Of a stretch of DNA of 64,000 nt, positions 9,592 through 17,145 are shown one piece after another. A model generated the notes under the pieces. It was not told the DNA's origin. It did not search any database and worked only from the letters and a program-made list of their open reading frames with translations. Position 1 is the first letter of the stretch. Each line of letters begins with the position of its first letter. Origin of the DNA: Alphaproteobacteria bacterium (GTDB lineage: Bacteria; Pseudomonadota; Alphaproteobacteria; Caulobacterales; Parvularculaceae); NCBI GenBank assembly GCA_030426465.1, contig JAUHYK010000001.1:62001-126000 (forward strand), read 5' to 3'. A program made the translations under genes and the position numbers.

Positions 9592-10295
9592 ATGCGCTGG
9601 CGTATTTTTCTGAACAGCCTTTTTCAGCGCTAATCCTGGGCGCGTCAGGCGGCATTGGCGGAGCCTTGACCGCCACGCTTCGCGCTGACCCAAATTGTTC
9701 GCATCTTGTCACGCTTTCGCGCAGCCGGAACGGCCTTGACCTGACGGATGAGGAAAGCGTGGCGACCGCGGCTCGAAATATCGCCCCGGGCGAAGGCTTT
9801 GATCTTGTTTTCAACGCCGCCGGCGTTTTGGAAGCAAATGGCGTTGCGCCAGAAAAAGCGTTCAGAGACCTCGACGCCGCCGCGATGATGCGCGCCTTCG
9901 CCGTCAACGCCGCAGGAACCGCGCTCGCCTTCAAATATTTTCTACCCTTTTTGAAACGCGATGGGCGAACCGCCTTTGCAACTTTGTCAGCGCGGGTCGG
10001 ATCTGTTGGCGACAACCGGCTCGGCGGCTGGATGAGCTATCGCGCATCTAAAGCCGCGCTGAACCAGATCGTCAGATGCGCAGCGATTGAAGAAACCCGG
10101 CGAAACAAAGACAGCGTCATCGTCGCCTTGCATCCCGGCACGATCGAAACGCCGCTGACGCAAAAATACGCCAAAGGCCGCTATACAGCGAGCGCCGAGA
10201 CATGCGCGCAAAATCTTCTTGGCGTGCTGCAACGCCTTGCGCCAGAGCAGTCAGGGGGCTTTTTCGATTACGCAGGCGAGGCTATTCCCTGGTGA
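9592..10295 (+). CDS. SDR-family oxidoreductase with an apparent 5' frameshift
   Basis: Most of this short-chain dehydrogenase reads cleanly to 10295: NAD(P) motif GASGGIG (9639-9659), FNAAGVL, and catalytic YRASK near the middle. The frame encoding the GASGGIG strand has no ATG, GTG or TTG between its upstream stop (9558) and the motif; the first in-frame start, TTG 9666, would delete the cofactor motif. An ATG at 9592 with a good ribosome site (GGGAGAGCG) opens in another frame. One extra T in the five-T run at 9605-9609 would join it to the Rossmann frame, giving MRWRIFSEQPFSALILGASG. Either a base is missing, a CTG start (9597) is used, or the gene is damaged. Its TGA overlaps the photolyase GTG, so the two are coupled. 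Confidence 0.7.
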
Positions 10296-11836
10296 ATGAT
10301 AAACGCCTCATCCTGATTATGGGCGATCAGCTTTCGCGCGATATTTCCGCGCTCAAAGGCGCACGCAAGACAAAAGACGTCATAGTCATGGGCGAGCTTT
10401 GGGATGAAGCAACCAGCGTTAAACATCATAAAAAGAAAATCATTCTTGTGCTCTCGGCGATGCGTCATTTCGCTAAGGCGTTACAGGAAGAGGGCTGGCG
10501 CGTTGACTACCAAAAACTCGATGACGAAAACGCCGTAAGCTCCTTTACCGCGCTGGTGAAGCGCGCAGTCAAGGAACATCAGCCCGCTGCGCTCGTTGTT
10601 GCGGAACCAAGCGAAAGACGCGTCAGGAAAGAAATGGAGGCATTGAAAAAGGCGCTTTCCATTAACGTGGATATACGCGTCGACGACCGTTTCATCGCAA
10701 GCCATGACGCATTCTCCCAATGGGCGGAAGGCCGCAAACAATTGCGCATGGAATATTTCTATCGCGAAATGCGCCGGAAAACCGGACTGTTAATGGATGG
10801 CGACAAACCCGCCGGCGGCGCGTGGAATTACGACAAAGAAAACCGGAAGCCAGCCTCCGCCGATCTTTTCATGCCTTCGCCAAAAGGATTCAAGCCTGAC
10901 TGCATAACATCAGATGTGATTGATCTGGTGAAAAACATTTTCGCCGATCATTTTGGCGACGCCGAGCCTTTTCAGTTTGCAGTGACTCGCAAAGACGCGC
11001 TGAAAGCCCTTGATCATTTCATCAGTGAGGCGCTGCCGCGTTTCGGCGACTTTCAGGACGCCATGCTGACAGGCGAGCGCTTTCTCTATCACTCTGTGCT
11101 GTCGGCCTATATCAATATCGGTCTTCTTGACCCGCTTGAAGTCTGTCAGCGCGCCGTAAACGAATACCTATCGGGCGCCGCGCCCATCAACGCTGTAGAG
11201 GGTTTTATACGCCAGATCATCGGCTGGCGCGAATATGTCCACGGCCATTACTGGCGCGGCGGGGAAAATTACGTCCACCAGAACTATTTTGAAAACAGCA
11301 GAAAATTACCCGGTTTTTACTGGTCCGGCGACACCGATATGGCGTGCCTGCGCGAGGCGATTACGCAAACCCGTGAAGACGCCTACGCCCATCACATCCA
11401 GCGGCTGATGGTGACAGGGCTCTTCGCCATGCTCGCCGGGATCGACCCTTATGACGTGCACGAATGGTATCTGATCGTTTACATCGATGCATTTGAATGG
11501 GTTGAAGCGCCCAATGTGATCGGCATGTCGCAATATGCCGATGGCGGCGCGCTCGGCTCCAAACCCTATGCAGCGTCTGGCGCTTATATCAATCGCATGT
11601 CGGACTATTGTAAAAATTGCCGCTACGCCGTGACGAAAAAAACCGAAGACAATGCATGTCCGTTCAACGCCCTTTACTGGGACTTTCTCGCCCGTAACGA
11701 AAAGCAGCTGAGAGACAATCCTCGCCTCGGCCAGATGTACCGGACTTGGAACAAAATGGAGAAGGGGACGAAGCTTTCCTATCGCGCACGCTCAAGGGCG
11801 ATATTGGAAAAGCTGGATGCGGGTGAGCGGATTTAA
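10292..11836 (+). CDS. Cryptochrome/photolyase-related protein with iron-sulfur cluster
   Basis: This 514-residue protein belongs to the FeS-BCP group (prokaryotic (6-4) photolyase/CryPro type), which bind FAD, a ribolumazine antenna and a 4Fe-4S cluster and repair UV-induced (6-4) photoproducts. It opens with LILIMGDQLS, typical of the group. The FAD-binding helical domain carries EGFIRQIIGWREYVHG and the HIQRLMVTGLFAML segment. Four cysteines near the C-terminus (YCKNCRYAV, then ACPF, plus one upstream candidate) fit the cluster site. The GTG at 10292 overlaps the SDR stop (GTGA) and gives the expected N-terminus; an earlier in-frame start would add unrelated residues. Convergent with arsC. 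Confidence 0.9.
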   Translation: MNDKRLILIMGDQLSRDISALKGARKTKDVIVMGELWDEATSVKHHKKKIILVLSAMRHFAKALQEEGWRVDYQKLDDENAVSSFTALVKRAVKEHQPAALVVAEPSERRVRKEMEALKKALSINVDIRVDDRFIASHDAFSQWAEGRKQLRMEYFYREMRRKTGLLMDGDKPAGGAWNYDKENRKPASADLFMPSPKGFKPDCITSDVIDLVKNIFADHFGDAEPFQFAVTRKDALKALDHFISEALPRFGDFQDAMLTGERFLYHSVLSAYINIGLLDPLEVCQRAVNEYLSGAAPINAVEGFIRQIIGWREYVHGHYWRGGENYVHQNYFENSRKLPGFYWSGDTDMACLREAITQTREDAYAHHIQRLMVTGLFAMLAGIDPYDVHEWYLIVYIDAFEWVEAPNVIGMSQYADGGALGSKPYAASGAYINRMSDYCKNCRYAVTKKTEDNACPFNALYWDFLARNEKQLRDNPRLGQMYRTWNKMEKGTKLSYRARSRAILEKLDAGERI

Positions 11837-11839
11837 GGC

Positions 11840-12187
11840 TTACAAAATATCAAGCACATTTTCCGGCGGGCGGCCGATGGCGGCTTTCTCGCCTTTAACG
11901 ACAATCGGTCGTTCTATCAGCACAGGGTTATCCGCCATGGCGTCGATTAGCGCCGTTTCCGCTGTCGCGTTGGCGAGATCAAGCTCGATATAAGGCGCTT
12001 CTTTCACCCGCATCATCTCGCGCGCTGAAGACAGTCCGAGCTTTTTCATAATTCCTTTCAACTTCGCTTTCGACGGCGGGTTTTCAAGGTAAAGCACGAT
12101 CTCCGGTTCAATCCCTTTTTCTTCCAGAAGCGCCAGCGTCTGGCGAGATTTCGAGCATCGGGGATTATGATAAATCGTGACAGTCAT
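11840..12187 (-). CDS. Arsenate reductase family protein (ArsC/Spx fold)
   Basis: The 115-residue protein has the thioredoxin-like ArsC fold. The N-terminal YHNPRCSKSR holds the active cysteine of glutaredoxin-dependent arsenate reductases, and the ERPIVVKGEKAAIGRPPENV block near residue 92 holds the arginines that bind the oxyanion. Length matches the family (112-118). Reduction of arsenate to arsenite is the known activity, but no arsenite pump or ArsR repressor is adjacent, so a general thiol-redox role is possible. Only nine bases separate it from the upstream response-regulator gene on the same strand, suggesting co-transcription. Confidence 0.88.
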   Translation of the reverse strand: MTVTIYHNPRCSKSRQTLALLEEKGIEPEIVLYLENPPSKAKLKGIMKKLGLSSAREMMRVKEAPYIELDLANATAETALIDAMADNPVLIERPIVVKGEKAAIGRPPENVLDIL

Positions 12188-12196
12188 CGGTTTCCT

Positions 12197-12886
12197 TTAA
12201 AGCGATAGTCTGTACCCGCCGCTTTCGGTCAGCAGGATCGAAGCGTTGGAAGGGTCGGGTTCAATCTTCTGGCGCAAACGGTAAACATGGGTTTCGAGCG
12301 TATGCGTCGTAACGCCTGAATTATATCCCCAAACCTCGTCCAGGAGAACGTCGCGGGTGACCGGCTTGCCGCCGGCGCGATAGAGAAATTTGAGGATCGA
12401 GGTTTCTTTTTCGGTAAGGCGAATTTTCTTGTCTTCCGGCGTCACCAGCATTTTCACTGCGGGGCGAAACTCATAGGGCCCGACTTTGAAAACCGCGTCC
12501 TCGCTTTGTTCATGACTGCGCAAGTGCGCGCGCACGCGGGCCAGAAGAACGCCGAATTTGAATGGCTTTGAGACATAATCATTGGCGCCGGCGTCAAGCC
12601 CGAGAATCGTGTCCGCTTCCGAATCGGCGCCGGTCAACATGATGATCGGCGATTTGAAGCCATTCTTGCGCATGATGCGGCAGGCTTCGCGTCCATCCAT
12701 ATCCGGCAGGCCCACATCGAGCAGCATCAGATCGATATGCGCCTCTTCCTTGGCGCGCTCAATCGCCGCGCTCGCCGTCAGCACAGGCTCGACAGCGAAA
12801 TCGTCATGCACGGCAAACTGATCGACCAGCGCATCGCGCAACAATTCGTCATCGTCGACTAAAAGGATTTTCTTGACGCGGTTCAT
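12197..12886 (-). CDS. OmpR-family response regulator (CenR-like)
   Basis: The 229-residue protein has a receiver domain (VDDDELLRD near residue 9, phospho-acceptor Asp in LLLDVGLPDMDG near 54, conserved Lys in YVSKPF near 103) and a winged-helix DNA-binding domain from about residue 130 (LTEKETSILKFLYRAGGKPV, then THTLETHVYRLRQKIEPD). Overall sequence resembles CenR, the essential envelope regulator of Caulobacter, but I cannot confirm orthology without alignment. No partner kinase is adjacent. The start at 12886 is preferred over an upstream ATG because MNRVKKILLVDDD is the usual beginning and GAGAG precedes it. Confidence 0.88.
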   Translation of the reverse strand: MNRVKKILLVDDDELLRDALVDQFAVHDDFAVEPVLTASAAIERAKEEAHIDLMLLDVGLPDMDGREACRIMRKNGFKSPIIMLTGADSEADTILGLDAGANDYVSKPFKFGVLLARVRAHLRSHEQSEDAVFKVGPYEFRPAVKMLVTPEDKKIRLTEKETSILKFLYRAGGKPVTRDVLLDEVWGYNSGVTTHTLETHVYRLRQKIEPDPSNASILLTESGGYRLSL

Positions 12887-12993
12887 GGTTCTCTCGCCCA
12901 AATGATAATTTTGTCCGGCGGGTCATAGCGCCGATTAACCTGAGATTGCACATCAACGTTTCTACAACTTTTCGTTATAGGCCCGTGATCGAC

Positions 12994-13698
12994 TTAAGGA
13001 ACAGGACGAGCGCCGAAAATCGCTGTCCCAATGCGCACATGGGTCGCCCCAAGCTGCGCTGCAAGGATATAATCGCCGCTCATCCCCATAGAGAGGCCAG
13101 CGAGCCCCAGATTTTTCGCCATCTTCGCCAGGAGCGCGAAATGCGGCGCCGGGTCGTCTTCCGCTGGTGGGATGCACATGAGCCCTTCGATATCGAGGCC
13201 GAACTCATCCCGGCATTGCGCGTAAAAATCCGGGACCTCCACCGGGGCAAGGCCGGCCTTTTGCGGCTCCTCACCGGTGTTAACCTGAATATAGAGCTTC
13301 AGGCGCCGGTCCTGCTTTTCCATCTCGGCGGCGAGCGCCCGGGCCAGTTTCGGCCGGTCGAGACTTTCGATGACATCAAAAGTCGACACCGCCTCTTTCA
13401 CCTTGTTCGTTTGTAACGGGCCGATCAGGCGCAATTCAACATCGGGGAAGTCAGCTTTCAGGGTCGGCCATTTCGCCATCGCCTCCTGCACCCGGTTTTC
13501 ACCAAAGACCTGATAGCCGGCCTCAAGCGCCGGGCGTATCCGCGCCGCATCATGGGTTTTCGAAACAGCTGTAACCACGACAGAGCCGGGCGCGCGGCCC
13601 GCCTCTTTCAATGCGCTCTCGATTTCTGCTGCAATGCTTGCGAGATTGGCTGCCGGATCGATTGCGTCATCATTGGATTGAACATCGTGAGAAGACAT
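12994..13698 (-). CDS. YggS-family PLP-binding protein
   Basis: YggS/PROSC proteins bind pyridoxal 5'-phosphate on a single TIM-barrel domain and maintain PLP and amino-acid homeostasis; no catalytic reaction is established. The 234-residue product has the PLP-lysine strand VVVTAVSKTHDAA near residue 42, the FGENRVQEAMAKW segment near residue 72, and GLSMGMSGDY with the phosphate-binding glycines near residue 198, ending in RIGTAIFGAR. Length is typical. It is divergent from, and almost overlaps, the ThiE-like gene. Confidence 0.93.
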   Translation of the reverse strand: MSSHDVQSNDDAIDPAANLASIAAEIESALKEAGRAPGSVVVTAVSKTHDAARIRPALEAGYQVFGENRVQEAMAKWPTLKADFPDVELRLIGPLQTNKVKEAVSTFDVIESLDRPKLARALAAEMEKQDRRLKLYIQVNTGEEPQKAGLAPVEVPDFYAQCRDEFGLDIEGLMCIPPAEDDPAPHFALLAKMAKNLGLAGLSMGMSGDYILAAQLGATHVRIGTAIFGARPVP

Positions 13699-13710
13699 GA
13701 AGGGCTCCGC

Positions 13711-14304
13711 TTGCGGGCTGCAAAACTAGCAGCCGCCGCTGCCGACCTCAAACGCCGTTCTGGCGTTGCGGCGCCCTTTTCGCTCGCCTTTCTGACCGAT
13801 CAGCGCCGGGTTCCCCATCCACTCACCGTTATTCGTGCGATGCCGCGAGGGGCCGCGGTGATCCTGCGCGATTATGGGCTCGCGCGTCGGGAGGGGTTCG
13901 CCGCGCAATTGAAATCGGTTGCGGACGCCCGCGGCCTGAAACTGATCATCGGCGCGGACATCGACCTCGCCCGGCGGATCGGCGCGGACGGCGTTCATGT
14001 CCCGCGCTGGTTTTCGCCCAGCGCACCCTTTCCCGAAGGCATGATCGTCACCGCCGCCTGCCACAGCACGGAGGAGCTTCAGCGCGCCAAGGCGATAGGC
14101 TCAGATCTGGCGCTGTTGTCTCCGGCTTTCACAACGTTCAGCCATCCTGGCGACGGAGCCATGGGCGCAGCTGGATTTAAAGCCCTGGCGGCGTCAGCGC
14201 CTTTGCCGGCGCTCGCCCTTGGCGGCGTCGACGAGCGCAACGCCCTCCTTCTCGCGGGCCCGAATGTGGCGGGCCTCGCCGCCATCGGCGCATTTCTCGA
14301 TTAG
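13711..14304 (+). CDS. Thiamine phosphate synthase/TenI-like barrel protein
   Basis: The protein has the ThiE/TenI TIM-barrel pattern: LAFLTDQRRVPHP, a central LIIGADIDLARRIGADGVHV strand-helix and the phosphate-binding end LALGGVDERNALLL with AGLAAIGAF. Classical ThiE couples the pyrimidine and thiazole moieties of thiamine. Several ThiE-specific residues are not obvious, and this short 197-residue form is the kind often labelled TenI or ThiE-like in alphaproteobacteria, so enzymatic activity is uncertain. TTG at 13711 with GAAGGG upstream is the likely start; an in-frame GTG at 13687 would overlap yggS. It converges with the VOC gene with no gap. Confidence 0.72.
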   Translation: MRAAKLAAAAADLKRRSGVAAPFSLAFLTDQRRVPHPLTVIRAMPRGAAVILRDYGLARREGFAAQLKSVADARGLKLIIGADIDLARRIGADGVHVPRWFSPSAPFPEGMIVTAACHSTEELQRAKAIGSDLALLSPAFTTFSHPGDGAMGAAGFKALAASAPLPALALGGVDERNALLLAGPNVAGLAAIGAFLD

Positions 14305-14748
14305 TTATTCTTCCGCCTTGGTCCAGACGGCGAGCTCATTGGCGGAGGGGTCGCGGAAATGGAACCGCCGCCCGCCGGGGAAGTCATGACGCTCGGTGAT
14401 TTCCCCGCCCGCATCGACAACGCGCTTTTCACTCGCCTCTAGATCGTCCGCATAAAGAATGACGAGAGTCGAGCCCTTGACCGGCGTCTCACCGCCCCTG
14501 ATCCCGCCATCGAGACCGGCGCCGGTGAAGCTCACATAGGTCTCACCCCAGTCCTGAAACTCCCAGCCGAACGCGGCGCTGTAAAATGCCTTCGCAACCG
14601 AGAGATCCTTGGCCGCAAGCTCCACATAATCGATGTGATTATTCTGCTGGCCCATAATCGTCTCCCCGGAAATTGACGTTTCAGATTTATCCGCGGGCGA
14701 ACAAGCGACCGCAAACGTCAACGTAGCAAGCAGAAACATGAGACGCAT
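14305..14748 (-). CDS. Putative lipoprotein with a VOC (glyoxalase-like) domain
   Basis: Residues 36-147 form a complete VOC domain (HIDYVELAAKDLSVAKAFY, then GGRRFHFRDPSANELAVW), a metal-binding fold used by glyoxalases, dioxygenases and resistance proteins. Ahead of it lies a hydrophobic leader ending FAVAC, which resembles a weak lipobox, so the protein may be tethered in the periplasm. That is unusual for this normally cytoplasmic fold. A methionine at residue 32 (14655) could start a leaderless cytoplasmic version. No active-site assignment is possible. It stands alone between the ThiE-like gene and the porin terminator. Confidence 0.78.
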   Translation of the reverse strand: MRLMFLLATLTFAVACSPADKSETSISGETIMGQQNNHIDYVELAAKDLSVAKAFYSAAFGWEFQDWGETYVSFTGAGLDGGIRGGETPVKGSTLVILYADDLEASEKRVVDAGGEITERHDFPGGRRFHFRDPSANELAVWTKAEE

Positions 14749-14805
14749 GGCTCTTTTCTCCCCATTGCAGTTATTTGCGCCTTCACTAAGGCGTTTACAG
14801 ATGCA

Positions 14806-14835
14806 AACAGGGCGGCCCCGAAGAGCCGCCCTGTT
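14806..14835 (-). terminator. Stem-loop downstream of the porin gene
   Basis: AACAGGGCGGC (14806-14816) and GCCGCCCTGTT (14825-14835) form an 11-bp perfect stem with an eight-base loop, about 35 bases past the porin stop codon. Only a short T tract follows on the minus strand. It likely ends the porin transcript. Confidence 0.7.
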
Positions 14836-14870
14836 CCATATCCCCTCTAAGCAGCAGGCGCTTAGAAACT

Positions 14871-16097
14871 TTAGAATTTGATCGAGCTTTCGATCACAAC
14901 CGTGGCGGCTTCTTCAGGTCCGCCTGCGGCTGCAGGTTTCTTGGCTTCAGTGTATTGGGCGGCTGCGCCGACCGTAATTCCACGGCCAAGAACATAGGTC
15001 ACGCCCGCTTGTGCGGTGCGCGTGTCGCGGAAAAGAGTTGGGTCCAGCGGATCGAATCCCAGAGAATTCGATTCAGACTGGCCATAGCCGAGCATGACGG
15101 CGACATCGCCTTCATCCTCACCGGTACGGAAGGTGACGCCCGCATCGAAAGCGAGATACCCGTCATCCTCAAATGAAGCGAGACCTGCATTGGTGGTCTT
15201 GACCGAACCGCCCAGCGTGATGCCTCGATAGGCGAGGTTGAGCCCCACCGAATAGGCTTCATAATCGTCGTAAACAGTCTGGGGCGTGTTGAGAACCGCA
15301 TGCTCGTCAGCGGTCACAAAACTCGCGCCGACGCCGACAAACAGGCGATCGGAGCCGCCGACCCGGATGCCTTTTTCGTAATACAGCGCCGCTTCAACCG
15401 CGTCGTCCCAATGGCTGTCCGTGGCCAGCATCACGCCGTCCGGCGCGATCACGAAACCGGTCTGGGGCGCGCAAAGCGGATCGCCGCAATTCTTCAAAAC
15501 CGGCGAGTAAGAAACGCCAAGCTGCAGGCCGCCAAGAACCCCGCCGAGGAAATTCGCCGGCGGCATATAGGTGAGCTTTGAAGAATAGCCGCTGAAATCG
15601 TTGATCGTATGGACGTCATTGAGGCCGGAAAGATCCGTCTGCCAGTCATTGACATTCACAGACGAGAAAATCGTCGGTGAAGAGACTGAGAGAATGCGCG
15701 CAACGCCTGCGTCACGGCCGACAATAATTTGACCGAAGGAACCGCGCGCATAGGCGTAAGCGCCCTGGAGATATGCGTCGCTGGTGTCAGGCCCGACACC
15801 GCGAGGCCCGCCGATAAGAAGGCCCGAATAGCGGCCGCCGCCAAAAAGCTGGCGCGGCTGGTCCGCATCAAGACGGCCCGTGAGCACGGCGCCGATTTCA
15901 ACGCCGTTATCAAGAACCGTTGCGCCTTTGAAGGAGACTTTGGCGTTGACGTCGCCTTTGGCGTCGCCATCGGCGAGACCGGCGACGGCGCTTGCTTCAC
16001 CGCTGACATCGATCTTCACCGGGTCCGCGGCATAGGCTGCGCCAGCGGTCAGAACCGCAGCACTCGCACCTAACAAAATTGTCCGCAGACTGGTCAC
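14871..16097 (-). CDS. Outer-membrane porin
   Basis: From the GTG at 16097 the product has 408 residues: a Sec signal peptide (TSLRTILLGASAAVLTAG, cleaved after AYA near residue 23), then alternating amphipathic beta-strands typical of general porins, and a terminal SSIKF whose final phenylalanine is the Bam recognition signal. Sequence style (DVSGEASAV entry, GRDAGVARIL eyelet region, MLGYGQSESN) fits alphaproteobacterial porins that form trimeric diffusion channels. An earlier in-frame start would place 49 charged residues before the signal peptide and is unlikely. It is monocistronic with a strong downstream stem-loop and a 450-bp upstream region. Confidence 0.85.
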   Translation of the reverse strand: MTSLRTILLGASAAVLTAGAAYAADPVKIDVSGEASAVAGLADGDAKGDVNAKVSFKGATVLDNGVEIGAVLTGRLDADQPRQLFGGGRYSGLLIGGPRGVGPDTSDAYLQGAYAYARGSFGQIIVGRDAGVARILSVSSPTIFSSVNVNDWQTDLSGLNDVHTINDFSGYSSKLTYMPPANFLGGVLGGLQLGVSYSPVLKNCGDPLCAPQTGFVIAPDGVMLATDSHWDDAVEAALYYEKGIRVGGSDRLFVGVGASFVTADEHAVLNTPQTVYDDYEAYSVGLNLAYRGITLGGSVKTTNAGLASFEDDGYLAFDAGVTFRTGEDEGDVAVMLGYGQSESNSLGFDPLDPTLFRDTRTAQAGVTYVLGRGITVGAAAQYTEAKKPAAAGGPEEAATVVIESSIKF

Positions 16098-16549
16098 AGC
16101 CGTAAATCCGTCTCTACACCTTGGAACAGACACTCGCAAAACCTTAACGCCGCGAGGTCGCCTCGTTGTTTCTTCCATTCGCCCAAAGCCGTTTCCCCAA
16201 ACCGCTTCAGACCTTCCGCCCCGGTAAACCGGCGCTTCTCCCAACGCAACGCCCCGAGCCTAAAAGCTTCGCCGCACCCGGAGAAACCCGCCCCACGCGA
16301 ATTTCCCTTTATTCGATCATGCGCCTCACAAGGTTGCGAGTCACACGCAAGGGTTAACGGCATAAAGTTAACAGCTTTATGACCAGCCACCATATTGGCG
16401 CCCGATTTCCCTCCATACAAGGGAAGCGAGGGCCCGCCCGTTGTGTAATTGGCGGTTTGTGGTAGGAAAGCCACGGCCCTAGCGGAGCGGACCGCAATTG
16501 GCCCTTCCATGACACAGGATTAACGGTAATGAAGACCGAAAAAGTTACT
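16098..16549. other. Gene-free divergent control region, porin / DUF3576
   Basis: No convincing gene lies in these 452 bases; the longest minus-strand frame lacks protein-like character. It holds two GTTAAC palindromes 14 bases apart (16353-16358, 16367-16372), a GANTC site near 16337 and a short inverted repeat TTCCCT/AGGGAA (16407-16425). These are plausible regulatory elements for the two divergent envelope genes, but no clear promoter consensus was identified. Confidence 0.5.
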
Positions 16550-16993
16550 ATGTTCAAGGTATTAGCCTTAGCAAGCGTGGCCGCGATCCTCGCCGCCTGC
16601 GGCGGCAACAGCTCCGGCGGCAGCCGCAACGCGACCCTGGCGGAATACAAGGCCGGTCGCGCCCAGGCGACCACGGTGAACCGCTATTTATGGGCGGCGT
16701 CGCTGGAAACCCTTGATTTTCTACCGGTCTTTTCGGCGGACCCGATCGCGGGCCTGATCATCACCGATTGGTATGTGAACCCGGAAACCCCGGGCGAGCG
16801 CTTCAAGACCAATGTCTACATTCTCGACTCGGCGCTCCGCGCGGACGCCCTGCGGGTCTCCGTCTTCCGGCAGATCCAGGGCGAGAACGGCGTGTGGAAC
16901 GACGCCACGGTGAACCCGGCCACCGGCCGCGAGATCGAGAATGCGATTCTCACCCGCGCGCGGCAGCTTCGCCTAAACCAGATCGAAGACTAG
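16550..16993 (+). CDS. DUF3576 lipoprotein
   Basis: The 147-residue product begins with a lipoprotein signal (MFKVLALASVAAILAACGG, cysteine near residue 17), then a serine/glycine-rich spacer and a single DUF3576 domain. That domain includes NRYLWAASLETLDFLP, IITDWYVNPETPGERFK and a C-terminal ENAILTRARQLRL helix. DUF3576 proteins are restricted to alphaproteobacteria and commonly sit directly upstream of leuS-lptE-holA, as here; an outer-membrane biogenesis role is suspected but unproven. An in-frame ATG at 16529 is an alternative start, but the signal peptide begins better at 16550. Confidence 0.85.
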   Translation: MFKVLALASVAAILAACGGNSSGGSRNATLAEYKAGRAQATTVNRYLWAASLETLDFLPVFSADPIAGLIITDWYVNPETPGERFKTNVYILDSALRADALRVSVFRQIQGENGVWNDATVNPATGREIENAILTRARQLRLNQIED

Positions 16994-17029
16994 AATTCAG
17001 CGCCAGAATGATGGAAAGAACGGTGCCCC

Positions 17030-17051
17030 GAGCCTGTTTTTAAACAGGCTC
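17030..17051. repeat. Palindromic hairpin between DUF3576 gene and leuS
   Basis: GAGCCTGTTT and AAACAGGCTC are perfect complements around a two-base centre, about 40 bases after the DUF3576 stop and 95 before leuS. No T tract follows on the plus strand, so it may be a processing or partial termination site rather than a classical terminator. Confidence 0.55.
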
Positions 17052-17064
17052 GAAAGCTAAGTTT

Positions 17065-17111
17065 GCGCATTTCCTGCAAAAAACCGGTGGCCACTTTTTC
17101 TGGAAATGCGC
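17065..17111. repeat. Palindromic intergenic repeat upstream of leuS
   Basis: GCGCATTTCC (17065-17074) pairs perfectly with GGAAATGCGC (17102-17111) around a core containing AACCGGTGGCCACTTTTTC. The arm sequence and CCGGT core resemble dispersed palindromic elements common in alphaproteobacterial intergenic DNA. A related element lies at 50970-51017. Confidence 0.6.
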
Positions 17112-17145
17112 GGCGCCGTTTTTTCATTGCCGGAAGATCAAGAAA

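Noticed and set aside
16094-16510. Minus-strand frame in the porin upstream region
   Set aside because: No domain, no plausible start signal, and it overlaps the expected porin promoter.
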